From the NCBI GenBank assembly GCA_017308115.1, contig JAFKFS010000039.1:1-34201 (forward strand): DNA of 34,201 bases, written 5' to 3'. Each line of letters opens with the position of its first letter. Positions within the stretch are counted from its first letter, which is position 1. Made by a program: the position numbers and the translations under genes. The notes below the pieces were generated by a model. It saw only the letters and a list, made by a program, of their open reading frames with translations. It was not told where the DNA came from and searched no databases. Of the stretch, positions 23,131 to 30,604 are shown one piece after another. This DNA comes from Bordetella sp. (GTDB lineage: Bacteria > Pseudomonadota > Alphaproteobacteria > Caulobacterales > Caulobacteraceae).

Positions 23131-24102
23131 ATGACCCTCGCGCACCGCATGGGCCGATCGGCCCACTCTGTCTCGCGCTTCGCCGCCGGCCTGCTGGCCG
23201 CTCTGGCCGCCTCCGCCGCCCTGGCCGCCGCGCCCGGCGCCGCCCATGCCGAACAGGCGGCGCCCGCCCCGGCCGTCGCCCCCATCCCCCGCGCCGAGGG
23301 CGCCGGCCCGCCCTTGTGGGTGGTCCGGGACGCGGACTCCATCGTCTATCTGTTCGGCACGATCCACTATCTGCGCCCCGGCACGGCCTGGGGATCGGAC
23401 AAGGCGGACGCCGCCTTCGCCGCCGCCGATCAGTTGTGGGTCGAGGTCGCGGACCAGGACGATCCGTCCGTCGTCGCCGCCGTCGCCCAGCAGCACGGCG
23501 TCACGCCCGACCGCCCCCTGTCGTCGATCCTGAGCGCCGAGGACTTCGCCGCCTTCGACAAGGCGGCCCGGGGCATCGGCGCCAGCGGCGCGGCGCTGGA
23601 CGCCTATCGCCCCTGGCTGGCGGCCTTCATGGTGGCCGGAACCGCCCCGCTCCAGGCCGGCTATCGCCCCGACGCCGGGGTCGACAAGACCCTGATGGAT
23701 CGCGCCCGCGCCCAGGGCAAGGCCATCCACGGCTTCGAGACCGCTGACCGCCAGTTGCGCCTGATCGCCGGCATGAGCGAAGAGTCCCAGATCGCCTATC
23801 TGAACAACTACGTCCGCAACGGCGACCAGATCGTGCCCAGGCTGGACCGGACCGTGGCCGCCTGGCTCGAGGGCGACGTCGCCGAGTTCGGCCGCCTGAA
23901 CCGCCTCGACACCCGCGACGTGCACGAGGACATCCACCGCGCCGCCCTGATCGTGCGCAACGCCGACTGGACCGACCAGATCGAAGCGATGATGAGGGGT
24001 TCCGGAACGGCCTTCGTCGCCGTCGGCTCCGCCCATCTGATGGATCAGGACAGCGTCATCGACATGCTGAAGGCGCGCGGCTTCACGGTCGAGCGACTGT
24101 AG
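23131..24102 (+). CDS. Secreted TraB/GumN-family protein
   Basis: This 323-residue protein has a signal peptide (cleavage near AHAEQA, about 40). The TraB/GumN domain follows, with LFGTIHYL near 74-81 (the first conserved GxxH block), the helical middle (SAEDFAAFDKAARGIG, WLAAFMVAGTAPL, AGVDKTLMDRARAQGK) and the closing FVAVGSAHLMDQDSV near 297. The family is related to Tiki-type metalloproteases, with the paired GxxH-type blocks thought to bind metal; bacterial members are mostly uncharacterised. AAGGA lies 7 nt before the ATG at 23131. It is followed by a terminator and seems to be transcribed alone or with the small peptide upstream. Confidence 0.9.
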   Translation: MTLAHRMGRSAHSVSRFAAGLLAALAASAALAAAPGAAHAEQAAPAPAVAPIPRAEGAGPPLWVVRDADSIVYLFGTIHYLRPGTAWGSDKADAAFAAADQLWVEVADQDDPSVVAAVAQQHGVTPDRPLSSILSAEDFAAFDKAARGIGASGAALDAYRPWLAAFMVAGTAPLQAGYRPDAGVDKTLMDRARAQGKAIHGFETADRQLRLIAGMSEESQIAYLNNYVRNGDQIVPRLDRTVAAWLEGDVAEFGRLNRLDTRDVHEDIHRAALIVRNADWTDQIEAMMRGSGTAFVAVGSAHLMDQDSVIDMLKARGFTVERL

Positions 24103-24122
24103 GAGCCCGTCCGATCCGCGTG

Positions 24123-24151
24123 AGAGGCCCGGTGGAGACGCCGGGCCTTTT
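24123..24151 (+). terminator. Rho-independent terminator after the TraB/GumN gene
   Basis: AGGCCCGG pairs with CCGGGCCT across an 8-nt loop, with flanking A/T pairs, and ends in TTTT. It begins 20 nt after the stop codon and lies before tag, which starts at 24189. Confidence 0.85.
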
Positions 24152-24188
24152 CGCTTGCGCGATCGGAACATACAGGCAACATCGCCCC

Positions 24189-24794
24189 ATGACCGAATCC
24201 GAGAAGGCCGAGGGCCGCTGCGGCTGGTGCGGGACGACCGACCCGCTCTACATCGCCTATCACGACGCCGAATGGGGCGTGCCGGAATACGATCCCCGCG
24301 CCCTGTGGGAAAAGCTGGTGCTGGACGGGTTTCAGGCCGGGCTGGCCTGGATCACCATCCTGCGCAAACGCGAGGGGATGCGCGACGCCTTCGACGGCTT
24401 CGACCCCGAAATCGTCGCCCGCTACGGCGAGGCGGACCGCGCCCGCCTGCTGGCCGACCCGCGCATCATCCGCTCGGGCGCCAAGATCGACGCGGCCGTC
24501 AACGGGGCCCGCATCTGGCTGGACATGCGGGACAAGGGCGAGGACTTCTCGACCTGGCTGTGGTCCTTCGTCGGCGGCCAGCCGCTGGTGAACCAGTGGG
24601 ACCATTTCCGCGAGGCCCCGACCCAGACCGACGAAAGCCTCGCCATGGCCAAGGCCCTGAAAGCGCGCGGCTTCAAGTTCTGCGGCCCGGTGATCACCTA
24701 TGCTTTCATGCAGGCGGTCGGCATGGTCAACGACCACCAAACGACCTGCTTCCGGCATGGGGAGGTTCAGCTTGGTGAAAATCCCAACGTCTGA
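24189..24794 (+). CDS. tag: DNA-3-methyladenine glycosylase I
   Basis: This 201-residue enzyme begins MTESEKAEGRCGWCG. The hallmark RCGW...DPLYIAYHDAEWG (C11, H25) and the C-terminal NDHQTTC (H182, C186) provide the zinc ligands known from E. coli Tag. The helix-hairpin-helix glycosylase core lies between (FQAGLAWITILRKRE, IIRSGAKIDAAVNGA). It removes 3-methyladenine from alkylated DNA. The ATG at 24189 is chosen because homologues begin there; upstream frame extension to 24120 overlaps the terminator. There is no strong ribosome-binding site. The last few residues run into a lower-GC stretch and may be lineage-specific. The lipoprotein gene on the other strand converges on it with a 90-nt gap. 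Confidence 0.96.
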   Translation: MTESEKAEGRCGWCGTTDPLYIAYHDAEWGVPEYDPRALWEKLVLDGFQAGLAWITILRKREGMRDAFDGFDPEIVARYGEADRARLLADPRIIRSGAKIDAAVNGARIWLDMRDKGEDFSTWLWSFVGGQPLVNQWDHFREAPTQTDESLAMAKALKARGFKFCGPVITYAFMQAVGMVNDHQTTCFRHGEVQLGENPNV

Positions 24795-24884
24795 TTTCCG
24801 CCACCTGCAGTTGGCCGCTTTCGACCCGTTGCGAGCTTTCGGAGCGTCTTTCTGCCAGATCGTAGCCGCGCGAGCGAAGCTGTT

Positions 24885-25841
24885 TCACCTTGGCTCTTCC
24901 TGCCCCGATCTTGATTGGTGGCCGAGGAACACCTCCACATTCGGATGAGCCGCAGCAAAGCTGCGTAGCCGTTCGGCCGACGCCTCGGCGTCGGCGCGGG
25001 CGGCGGGCGCGACCGGCTGCGGCATCTGCTCCTCCCAGCCCAGGCGGGTGCTGACCGCGTCGCCGACCACCAGCTTCGGCCCATCCACGGCGTTGACCAG
25101 ATAGGCGGTCGATCCCGCCGAATGCCCCGGCGTGCTGATGGCCCAGATCGAACCGTCGCCGAAGACGTCCGCCACCCCGGCGAACCGGCCGTCGGGGTCA
25201 GGCTGGAACCGCCACTCGCGCAGGGGGCCGTAGCCGCGCAGGGCGGCGTCGGCCGGGCGGCCCAGCACCAGGTTCACGCGGCTGCGCTCCTGAGCCTCGC
25301 CTGCGCCCACATAGACGGGCGTCGTGACCGGCAGGTCGACCAGCCCGCCCACATGATCGAAATGCAGATGGGTCAGGAAGACGGCGCGCGGCGGCGCCTG
25401 TCCGACCAGCCACTCAGCCGTCGTGCGCGCAATGCGGATATCAAGATCAGACACCGCCCGGCGCATCAGGCCATTCAATCGCCCGGCCAACTCAGCCGAC
25501 ACCCCGCTGTCGATCATCACTCGGCCGAAACGGGGATGATCCACGACATAGGCGTAGATCGTCGCCTCTTCGCTCCCCTTGGGCACGGCCGCCGTGCGGG
25601 GATCCTTGCGGTCAACGAAACCCCCTCGCCCCGCCGTCCACTGGGCGAAGCGAACGCGCTCGAAGGTCACCACGCCGGGCCGCGCCAGGCTCGCCTCCAG
25701 CGCCGAAGCGCGCGACGCCCCGCCCAGGTCGGAGGCCGCCAGCGGATGGCGGCTGGCCGGGGTGGCGCAACCGGCCAAAAGGGCCGCCAGAGCCAGACCC
25801 GCGATCACGGGCGGCCGGCGCCCTTGGCCTTGATGTGACAT
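24885..25841 (-). CDS. Lipoprotein metallo-beta-lactamase-fold hydrolase, lactonase-like
   Basis: This 318-residue protein has a lipoprotein signal (hydrophobic 11-24 and lipobox LAGC, C25). The MBL fold carries the dinuclear-metal motif HLHFDH at 158-163, then STPGHSAGST and VVGDAV, and a final FLGHQ supplying the last histidine. An N-terminal MIDSGV block is also typical. The sequence style is that of AttM/AiiA-type N-acyl-homoserine-lactone lactonases, but the family is broad and the substrate is not proved. Membrane anchoring in the periplasm would let it act on incoming signals or other lactones. It is divergent from the DUF2975 gene across an AT-rich promoter region. Confidence 0.88.
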   Translation of the reverse strand: MSHQGQGRRPPVIAGLALAALLAGCATPASRHPLAASDLGGASRASALEASLARPGVVTFERVRFAQWTAGRGGFVDRKDPRTAAVPKGSEEATIYAYVVDHPRFGRVMIDSGVSAELAGRLNGLMRRAVSDLDIRIARTTAEWLVGQAPPRAVFLTHLHFDHVGGLVDLPVTTPVYVGAGEAQERSRVNLVLGRPADAALRGYGPLREWRFQPDPDGRFAGVADVFGDGSIWAISTPGHSAGSTAYLVNAVDGPKLVVGDAVSTRLGWEEQMPQPVAPAARADAEASAERLRSFAAAHPNVEVFLGHQSRSGQEEPR

Positions 25842-25922
25842 GTCGTATCCTCGGTTGAGTTGTCTTTCATATCGAAATACATAAAAATATAGTCGTCAAA
25901 CGAATTGGAGCAGCGTTACCCC
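25842..25922. promoter_or_regulatory. AT-rich divergent promoter region
   Basis: This is the most AT-rich stretch in the window. Plus strand: TTGAGT (25855) with TACATA 17 nt later, or TATAGT at 25888-25893. Minus strand: TTGACG at 25899-25894. It serves the lactonase-like gene (-) and the DUF2975/XRE pair (+). The exact start sites cannot be fixed by eye. Confidence 0.5.
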
Positions 25923-26525
25923 ATGGCGGTCGTCGTCACCCTGCCCCCGCCGGTTCCACTGGAGCCTGACGCCTTCGTCCGCATCCGGCGGCTCAGCCGT
26001 CCGCTGGAGTGGCTGTTCACGATCCTGTTCGCGTTGGGCGCCGCCCTGCTGGCGATCGCGGTCGTCGCCGTGCTCACCTATGTCGGAACCCGGTTGCAGG
26101 TCCGCCCCGGCGGAATGCAGATCTATATCGAGGCGACGGTCCCGCCCGTGCCGTCCGGCTGGACCACCGTCGGCGCCCTGCCCTGGGTTCAGAAGATCGC
26201 CCTGACCTTGTCGGCCAGCGTGATGATGATCCCCGCCCTGGCGGTGCTGTGGGGGCTGCGACGACTGTTCCGTCTCTACGGATCCGGCGTCGTCCTGGCC
26301 CAGGAGAACGCGCGCTGCATGGGCGGCGTCGCCCTGTGGTTGATCGCCTACGCCGTCGCCCCGACGCTCGGCCATGGGCTGGTGACCCTGGCGGGTTTCG
26401 ATGACGACGGCTGGTTGAGGATCGACAGCGCCAAGGCCCTGGCCCTTGGGTTGATCCTGTTCGTCGTGGCGCGTGTCATGGCCTGGGGAGCCGAGGTGCA
26501 CGACGACGCCTCGCGGTTCGTCTGA
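25923..26525 (+). CDS. DUF2975 membrane protein
   Basis: This 200-residue protein has four membrane segments (about 29-55, 88-110, 128-150 and 166-186) and the DUF2975 features RPLEWLFTILFALG and LRRLFRLYGSGVVLAQENARC. The function is unknown; members are usually encoded next to a small YozG-type helix-turn-helix protein, as here. I chose ATG 25923; GGAG at 25907 is about 12 nt away, a little far, and an in-frame TTG at 25905 lacks support. The stop overlaps the next start as TGATG, so the regulator is translationally coupled. The gene has its own AT-rich promoter region, shared with the divergent lipoprotein gene. Confidence 0.8.
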   Translation: MAVVVTLPPPVPLEPDAFVRIRRLSRPLEWLFTILFALGAALLAIAVVAVLTYVGTRLQVRPGGMQIYIEATVPPVPSGWTTVGALPWVQKIALTLSASVMMIPALAVLWGLRRLFRLYGSGVVLAQENARCMGGVALWLIAYAVAPTLGHGLVTLAGFDDDGWLRIDSAKALALGLILFVVARVMAWGAEVHDDASRFV

Positions 26526-26791
26526 TGCCCATCATCGTGCGGCTGGACGTCATGATGGCGCGGCGCAAGGTGCGCTCGAACGTGCTGGCGCGCGCCATCG
26601 GCATCTCAGAGACCAACCTGTCCCTATTGAAGTCGGGCAAGGTGCGCGGCCTGCGCTTCGCCACCCTGGACGCCATCTGCCGCTATCTGGACTGCACGCC
26701 CGCCGACATTCTGGAATATGCGCCCCACTCCGAGGAGGAAGCGAAAAGTGGATGGAATGACAAAAGGCCCCTAGGTCAAATCCGACTATAA
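26525..26791 (+). CDS. YozG-like XRE transcriptional regulator
   Basis: This 88-residue protein has a Cro/C1-type helix-turn-helix (VLARAIGISETNLSLLKSGKVRGLRF) and the usual end CRYLDCTPADILEYAP. This is the small DNA-binding partner normally found with DUF2975. The ATG overlaps the upstream stop (TGATG). After ILEYAPHSEEE the last 15 or so residues (KSGWNDKRPLGQIRL) come from a lower-GC stretch and look like read-on into non-family sequence. The original stop may have been lost through a rearrangement. Confidence 0.88.
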   Translation: MPIIVRLDVMMARRKVRSNVLARAIGISETNLSLLKSGKVRGLRFATLDAICRYLDCTPADILEYAPHSEEEAKSGWNDKRPLGQIRL

Positions 26792-26898
26792 AGTCTGCGA
26801 TCTACCCTTAGCTGGCGCTCGACACAGCCGCTTCTTACGACACAACTGGACCCGACGACCGCCTTCCCCCGTACTGCGGTTCGTGGCACTGACGCCCA

Positions 26899-27549
26899 AT
26901 GCTCGCGCGCACCGCTCCCGCCAAGACCGACCGTCCCTTGCCCACCCTGATGCTGGAGTTGGAGGCGCGTGCGACCTGGAAAGGTCACGTCTGCGGCGTG
27001 GACGAGGCGGGGCGCGGGCCGTGGGCGGGGCCAGTGTCGGCGGCGGCGGTGATCCTGAACGCCGACGACCTGCCGTCGGGCATCGACGATTCCAAGGCCC
27101 TGACGGAAAAGCGCCGCACGGCGCTGGAGGTCGAGATCAAGAGCCGCGCCCTGGCCTGGGGCGTCGGCTTCGCCTCGGTCGAGGAGATCGACGAACTGAA
27201 CATCCTGCACGCCACCGGCCTGGCCATGCGCCGCGCGGTCGAGGCCCTGGCCCATCCGCCGGTTCACGCCCTGGTGGACGGCAACTATCGCTTCAAGCTG
27301 CCCTGCGCCGTGACCCCCGTGGTCAAGGGCGACAGCCTGTCCCTGTCCATCGCGGCGGCGTCGATCCTGGCCAAGACGGCGCGCGATCGGCTGATGATCG
27401 AGATGGATACGGTCTATCCCGGCTACGGCTTCGCCAGCCACAAGGGCTATAACGCCCCCATCCATCAGAAGGCGCTGCAAACGCTGGGCCCCTGCCCCGC
27501 CCACCGGCGCAGCTGGGCGCCGATCCGGGCCTTGCTGGAAGCGGCCTGA
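26899..27549 (+). CDS. rnhB: Ribonuclease HII
   Basis: This 216-residue enzyme has [13 protein letters not shown] (D35, E36), [11 protein letters not shown] and HALVDGN, which together provide the acidic catalytic residues of type 2 RNase [10 protein letters not shown] follows near the C-terminus. It cleaves the RNA strand of RNA-DNA hybrids and removes misincorporated ribonucleotides. The start is taken at ATG 26899; an in-frame ATG at 26950 ([10 protein letters not shown]) is an alternative that would drop a poorly conserved leader. In Caulobacter rnhB neighbours the cell-cycle methylase gene ccrM; here a different methyltransferase lies about 240 nt downstream on the other strand. Confidence 0.95.
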   Translation: MLARTAPAKTDRPLPTLMLELEARATWKGHVCGVDEAGRGPWAGPVSAAAVILNADDLPSGIDDSKALTEKRRTALEVEIKSRALAWGVGFASVEEIDELNILHATGLAMRRAVEALAHPPVHALVDGNYRFKLPCAVTPVVKGDSLSLSIAAASILAKTARDRLMIEMDTVYPGYGFASHKGYNAPIHQKALQTLGPCPAHRRSWAPIRALLEAA

Positions 27550-27558
27550 GCCGCCGCA

Positions 27559-27756
27559 TCAGACCGACAGGGCGCCGCCCAGCAGCATGCCCATCAGGCC
27601 CGCCACGATCGCGCCGATCAGCAAGATGGTCCAGTTGTCCAGCCCCCGCCCGCGCCGGAGCGACGGGCGGGTCGGACGCGCAGCCCGATGACGATCATCA
27701 AGACCACGGGCGTCCAAGCGGGAAGCGGGGGGAGGAAGGCTTGAAACCGTACGCAT
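27559..27756 (-). CDS. Doubtful 65-residue ORF with C-terminal membrane helix
   Basis: The last 24 residues (NWTILLIGAIVAGLMGMLL and on) look like a genuine membrane segment, but the first 40 are Arg/Pro-rich and there is no ribosome-binding site before the ATG. A shorter start inside the Arg-rich part is possible. It fills most of the gap between rnhB and the methyltransferase gene. It could be a small membrane protein or chance. Confidence 0.3.
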   Translation of the reverse strand: MRTVSSLPPPASRLDARGLDDRHRAARPTRPSLRRGRGLDNWTILLIGAIVAGLMGMLLGGALSV

Positions 27757-27792
27757 ACGGCCAGAACGGAGAGCGCCCGGCTTTCGTTCCCC

Positions 27793-28833
27793 TCAGGCGG
27801 CGACCGGCAGCTGAACCGGCTGTTCCGTGACCACGAACAGATATTCCAAGTTTTTCAGTCGGCCGACCGAGCCGACCTTCTGTCCCTTCAGGTTGTGGAT
27901 GCCGATGCGGGCGCCGACGTAGCGGGGGCGCGGAATCTCGATCACCTGGACATGGCCGCGCGCCGACAGCATGGCGGTCAGGTCGTCGCGGGTCAGATAG
28001 CCCTCGTCATTGAAGCTGACGATCAGGTTCGGCGCCCTCAGCCGCTCGACGACGGTCTGCAGGGCCGGGCCGATGCCGGGGCGGCTGTTGAAGGCGGACT
28101 TGCGGGTCTTCACATCGATCCGCTTGCGCGCCACGCCATAGGTCTCCGGCTTGTCCCACAGCACCAGGCTTTCCCAGCAGTGGTAGTTGCCGAGATAGGA
28201 GTGCTGGTTATAGGGCGGGTCCAGATAGACGAGGTCGGCCTCGACCTCGGCCGCGATCTCGACCGCATCGCCGTGCGTCGCCACGCACGGCCCCGCCGCC
28301 ACGCCGGGCAGCAGGTCCGGCAGACGCAGCTCCAGCGGCTTCAGCGCGCGCGGCGCCCACTGCTTCATGAAGGCCATCTGCAGGCCCGCCGTGGAATCCA
28401 CCCGGTCGGCCGCCTCCATCAGGGCGACCAGCACCACCGCCTTCAACTCGGGCTCCAGCCCCAGGGCCTCGATGCGCTCGCGCATGGCGTCGATGCGGGC
28501 GCCGTTGTCGGGGTGGAAGAAGCGGGCCTCCTCGCAATAGGTGCGGGTGAACCAGCCGGGCGCGGGCGCCACGGCGCGCAGTTCAGCCAGCACGGCCTCG
28601 GCCCGCTCGGCCCAGGTTTCGCGGTCGGCCTGGACATAGGCTGTGGCGAGCGCATGGGCGTAGGCGTTGTGATCGTTGGACCAGACGCGATAGCCCTCGC
28701 GCTTCAGCGCATGGCCCACGCGGGCGGTGCCGGAGAACAGGTCGCAGACCGTCCCGCCCTGCGGCCGGGCCGCCCGCACCGCGCCGATCACCTGGCCCAG
28801 AAGCGCGCGCTTTGAGCCGATGTATTTGATCAT
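27793..28833 (-). CDS. D12-class DNA adenine-N6 methyltransferase, solitary
   Basis: This 346-residue methyltransferase begins MIKYIGSKRALLGQVI, the D12-class start. Motif I (SAM binding) appears as VCDLFSGTARVGHALK (about 29-44) and the catalytic motif IV as VYLDPPYNQHSY (about 202-213). The DPPY form marks it as an amino-methyltransferase that acts on adenine N6. No restriction endonuclease gene is adjacent, so it may be an orphan regulator of gene expression or a remnant of a restriction system. It is not CcrM: the motif order and flanks differ (CcrM is beta-class). The start lies 9 nt after the pyk stop, so it is probably co-transcribed with pyk. The target sequence cannot be read from the protein by eye. 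Confidence 0.88.
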   Translation of the reverse strand: MIKYIGSKRALLGQVIGAVRAARPQGGTVCDLFSGTARVGHALKREGYRVWSNDHNAYAHALATAYVQADRETWAERAEAVLAELRAVAPAPGWFTRTYCEEARFFHPDNGARIDAMRERIEALGLEPELKAVVLVALMEAADRVDSTAGLQMAFMKQWAPRALKPLELRLPDLLPGVAAGPCVATHGDAVEIAAEVEADLVYLDPPYNQHSYLGNYHCWESLVLWDKPETYGVARKRIDVKTRKSAFNSRPGIGPALQTVVERLRAPNLIVSFNDEGYLTRDDLTAMLSARGHVQVIEIPRPRYVGARIGIHNLKGQKVGSVGRLKNLEYLFVVTEQPVQLPVAA

Positions 28834-28842
28834 TCCGCCCCG

Positions 28843-30297
28843 TCAGGTCCTGCGGGCGCGCTTCGCCCTGCCCTCAACATGGGCCGGAGCATGGGCCAGA
28901 CGCAACAGATTCGCCGCGCCCGGCGCGCCGAAGGGCGTTCCGGCCAGGATCAGCACGCGCTGGCCCGGCTCGGCCAGACCATAGAGCATGGCCGCCTCGA
29001 CGGCGTCGTCGGTCAGGCCTTCCAGAGAGGTCGGCTGGTCGCCCAGGCGCGGCTCCAGCCCCCAGACAAGGGCCAGACGGCGCGCCGTCTCGGGCTTGGG
29101 CGTCAGGGCCAGCACCGGCTGCAGGGGCCGCTCGCGCGACATCCGCCGCGCCGTGCCGCCCAGCGTCGTGAACACCACCATGCAGGCGGTCGAGGACGCC
29201 TCGGCCGCCTTCCTCGCCGCCGCGACCAGGGCGTCGACGTCGTGGATGTCCATGCCGGCGTGGTCGGCGTCCATCAGGCCCGGCCACAGGGGATCGCGCT
29301 CCACCCGCTCCATGATGCGGTTCATGATCGTCACGGCTTCGAGCGGATAGTCGCCCGCCGCCGTCTCGGCCGACAGCATCAGGGCGTCGGCGCCCTCATA
29401 GACGGCGTTGGCCACGTCCGAGGCCTCGGCGCGCGTCGGCGCCGGGGCGCTGGTCATGGACTCCAGCATCTGGGTGGCGACGATGGCGGGCACGCCGCGC
29501 TGGCGGGCGGCGCGCAGGATCTTCTTCTGGGCGACCGGCACCTCTTCGGGGTCCATCTCGACGCCCAGGTCGCCGCGCGCCACCATGACGCCGTCGCAGT
29601 AGTCGAGGATGCTGTCCAGGTCGTTCAGGGCCTGCGGCTTTTCGATCTTGGCCAGGCAGGCGGCCTGGCCGTTCACGATGCGCTTCAGCTCGGCCATGTC
29701 CTCGGCCTTCTGGACGAAGCTGAGGGCCACCCAGTCGACGCCCAGACGAAGCGCAAAGGCCAGGTCCTCGCGATCCTTGGGCGTCAGGGCCGAGACCGGA
29801 ATGACCGCCTCGGGAACGGCCACCCCCTTTCGGTCCGACAGTTTCGAGCCGCTCTCGACCGTGACGTCGCACCACTCGTCGGTGCGCTCGCCCACGCGCA
29901 GCCGCACCCGGCCGTCGTCGATCAGCAGCAGCATGCCGGGCCGCAGGGCGCGGAAGATTTCCGGATGCGGCATCTGCACCCGCGTCTCGTCGCCCAGCGC
30001 CGGATTCAGGTCGAAACGCATCGTGTGGCCCGGCTTCACCGCGATCTCGACATCGGCGAAGCGACCCAGTCGCAGCTTCGGCCCCTGCAGGTCGGCCAAG
30101 ACGCCCAGGGGCCGCTTCAGCGCCATCTCGGCCCCGCGCACGGCCTTGAGGGCGGCTGCGTGATCCTCATGCGAGCCGTGGCTGAAGTTCAGGCGAAAGA
30201 CATCCACCCCCGCCTGGGCCAGCGCCTTGACCATCCTCGGCGCACGGCTGGCGGGTCCGAGTGTCGCGACGATGCGCGCGCGGCGGGCTCTTTGCAT
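28843..30297 (-). CDS. pyk: Pyruvate kinase
   Basis: This 484-residue enzyme is of normal length. It has ARIVATLGPAS near the N-terminus, RLNFSHGSHEDH (phosphoenolpyruvate/ATP site), LADLQGPKLRLG, a B-domain insert, ARGDLGVEM and TQMLESM. A C-terminal domain then begins near 350 (TACMVVFTTLGGTARRMS). It converts phosphoenolpyruvate and ADP to pyruvate and ATP as the last step of glycolysis. ATG 30297 starts MQRARRARIV. It is the first gene of a two-gene unit with the methyltransferase. A 307-bp gap rich in palindromes lies upstream. Confidence 0.97.
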   Translation of the reverse strand: MQRARRARIVATLGPASRAPRMVKALAQAGVDVFRLNFSHGSHEDHAAALKAVRGAEMALKRPLGVLADLQGPKLRLGRFADVEIAVKPGHTMRFDLNPALGDETRVQMPHPEIFRALRPGMLLLIDDGRVRLRVGERTDEWCDVTVESGSKLSDRKGVAVPEAVIPVSALTPKDREDLAFALRLGVDWVALSFVQKAEDMAELKRIVNGQAACLAKIEKPQALNDLDSILDYCDGVMVARGDLGVEMDPEEVPVAQKKILRAARQRGVPAIVATQMLESMTSAPAPTRAEASDVANAVYEGADALMLSAETAAGDYPLEAVTIMNRIMERVERDPLWPGLMDADHAGMDIHDVDALVAAARKAAEASSTACMVVFTTLGGTARRMSRERPLQPVLALTPKPETARRLALVWGLEPRLGDQPTSLEGLTDDAVEAAMLYGLAEPGQRVLILAGTPFGAPGAANLLRLAHAPAHVEGRAKRARRT

Positions 30298-30604
30298 GAA
30301 ACTGTTCCCTCAGGCGGCTCTGGCGGCCAAGCCCCTTGCAGGGCGCTTGTTCCGCCCTTTGTGGCAAGGAAATGCGCATGGCGTAAGGCTGGCCGGGCCG
30401 ATGGAAACACGAGTTTATGGACGCAGCGCCAAAGCCCTCCCCCTCGATGGGGGAGGGTTGGGAGGGGGGGCAGGCAGGCGGCGTCCTGGGGAGGCGCGAG
30501 AGACGGCGTCGCGCCTCCCTGTCCTGGCTGGAAATGTCGCGCGCTCACCCCCATCCCCGACCCTTCCCCCATCGAGGGGGAAGGGAGAGGAAAAGGGCCG
30601 CAGC
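30298..30604. other. Intergenic region with pyk promoter side and palindrome cluster
   Basis: This is the only stretch longer than 300 bp without a gene. 30298-30430 is the upstream side of pyk and should hold its promoter, though I cannot place it firmly. 30431-30590 is a cluster of three strong hairpins described separately. Open frames crossing it are chance. Confidence 0.7.
30435..30585. repeat. Composite palindrome: two inverted hairpins around a third
   Basis: Hairpin A (30435-30457) pairs CCCTCCCCC with GGGGGAGGG. Hairpin B (30561-30585) pairs CCCTTCCCCC with GGGGGAAGGG. Their loops (TCGAT and ATCGA) are reverse complements, so A and B are inverted copies of one family. Between them 30489-30499 and 30509-30519 form an 11-bp perfect stem (GGGAGGCGCGA). 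The whole resembles a REP/BIME-like element in the gap between the phosphatase gene and pyk. It may end or stabilise the phosphatase mRNA. Confidence 0.75.

Noticed and set aside
27793-28833. CcrM assignment for the methyltransferase near rnhB
   Set aside because: The MIKYIGSKR start, early motif I and later DPPY with D12-class context do not match the CcrM order, in which the DPPY motif comes before the SAM-binding motif.
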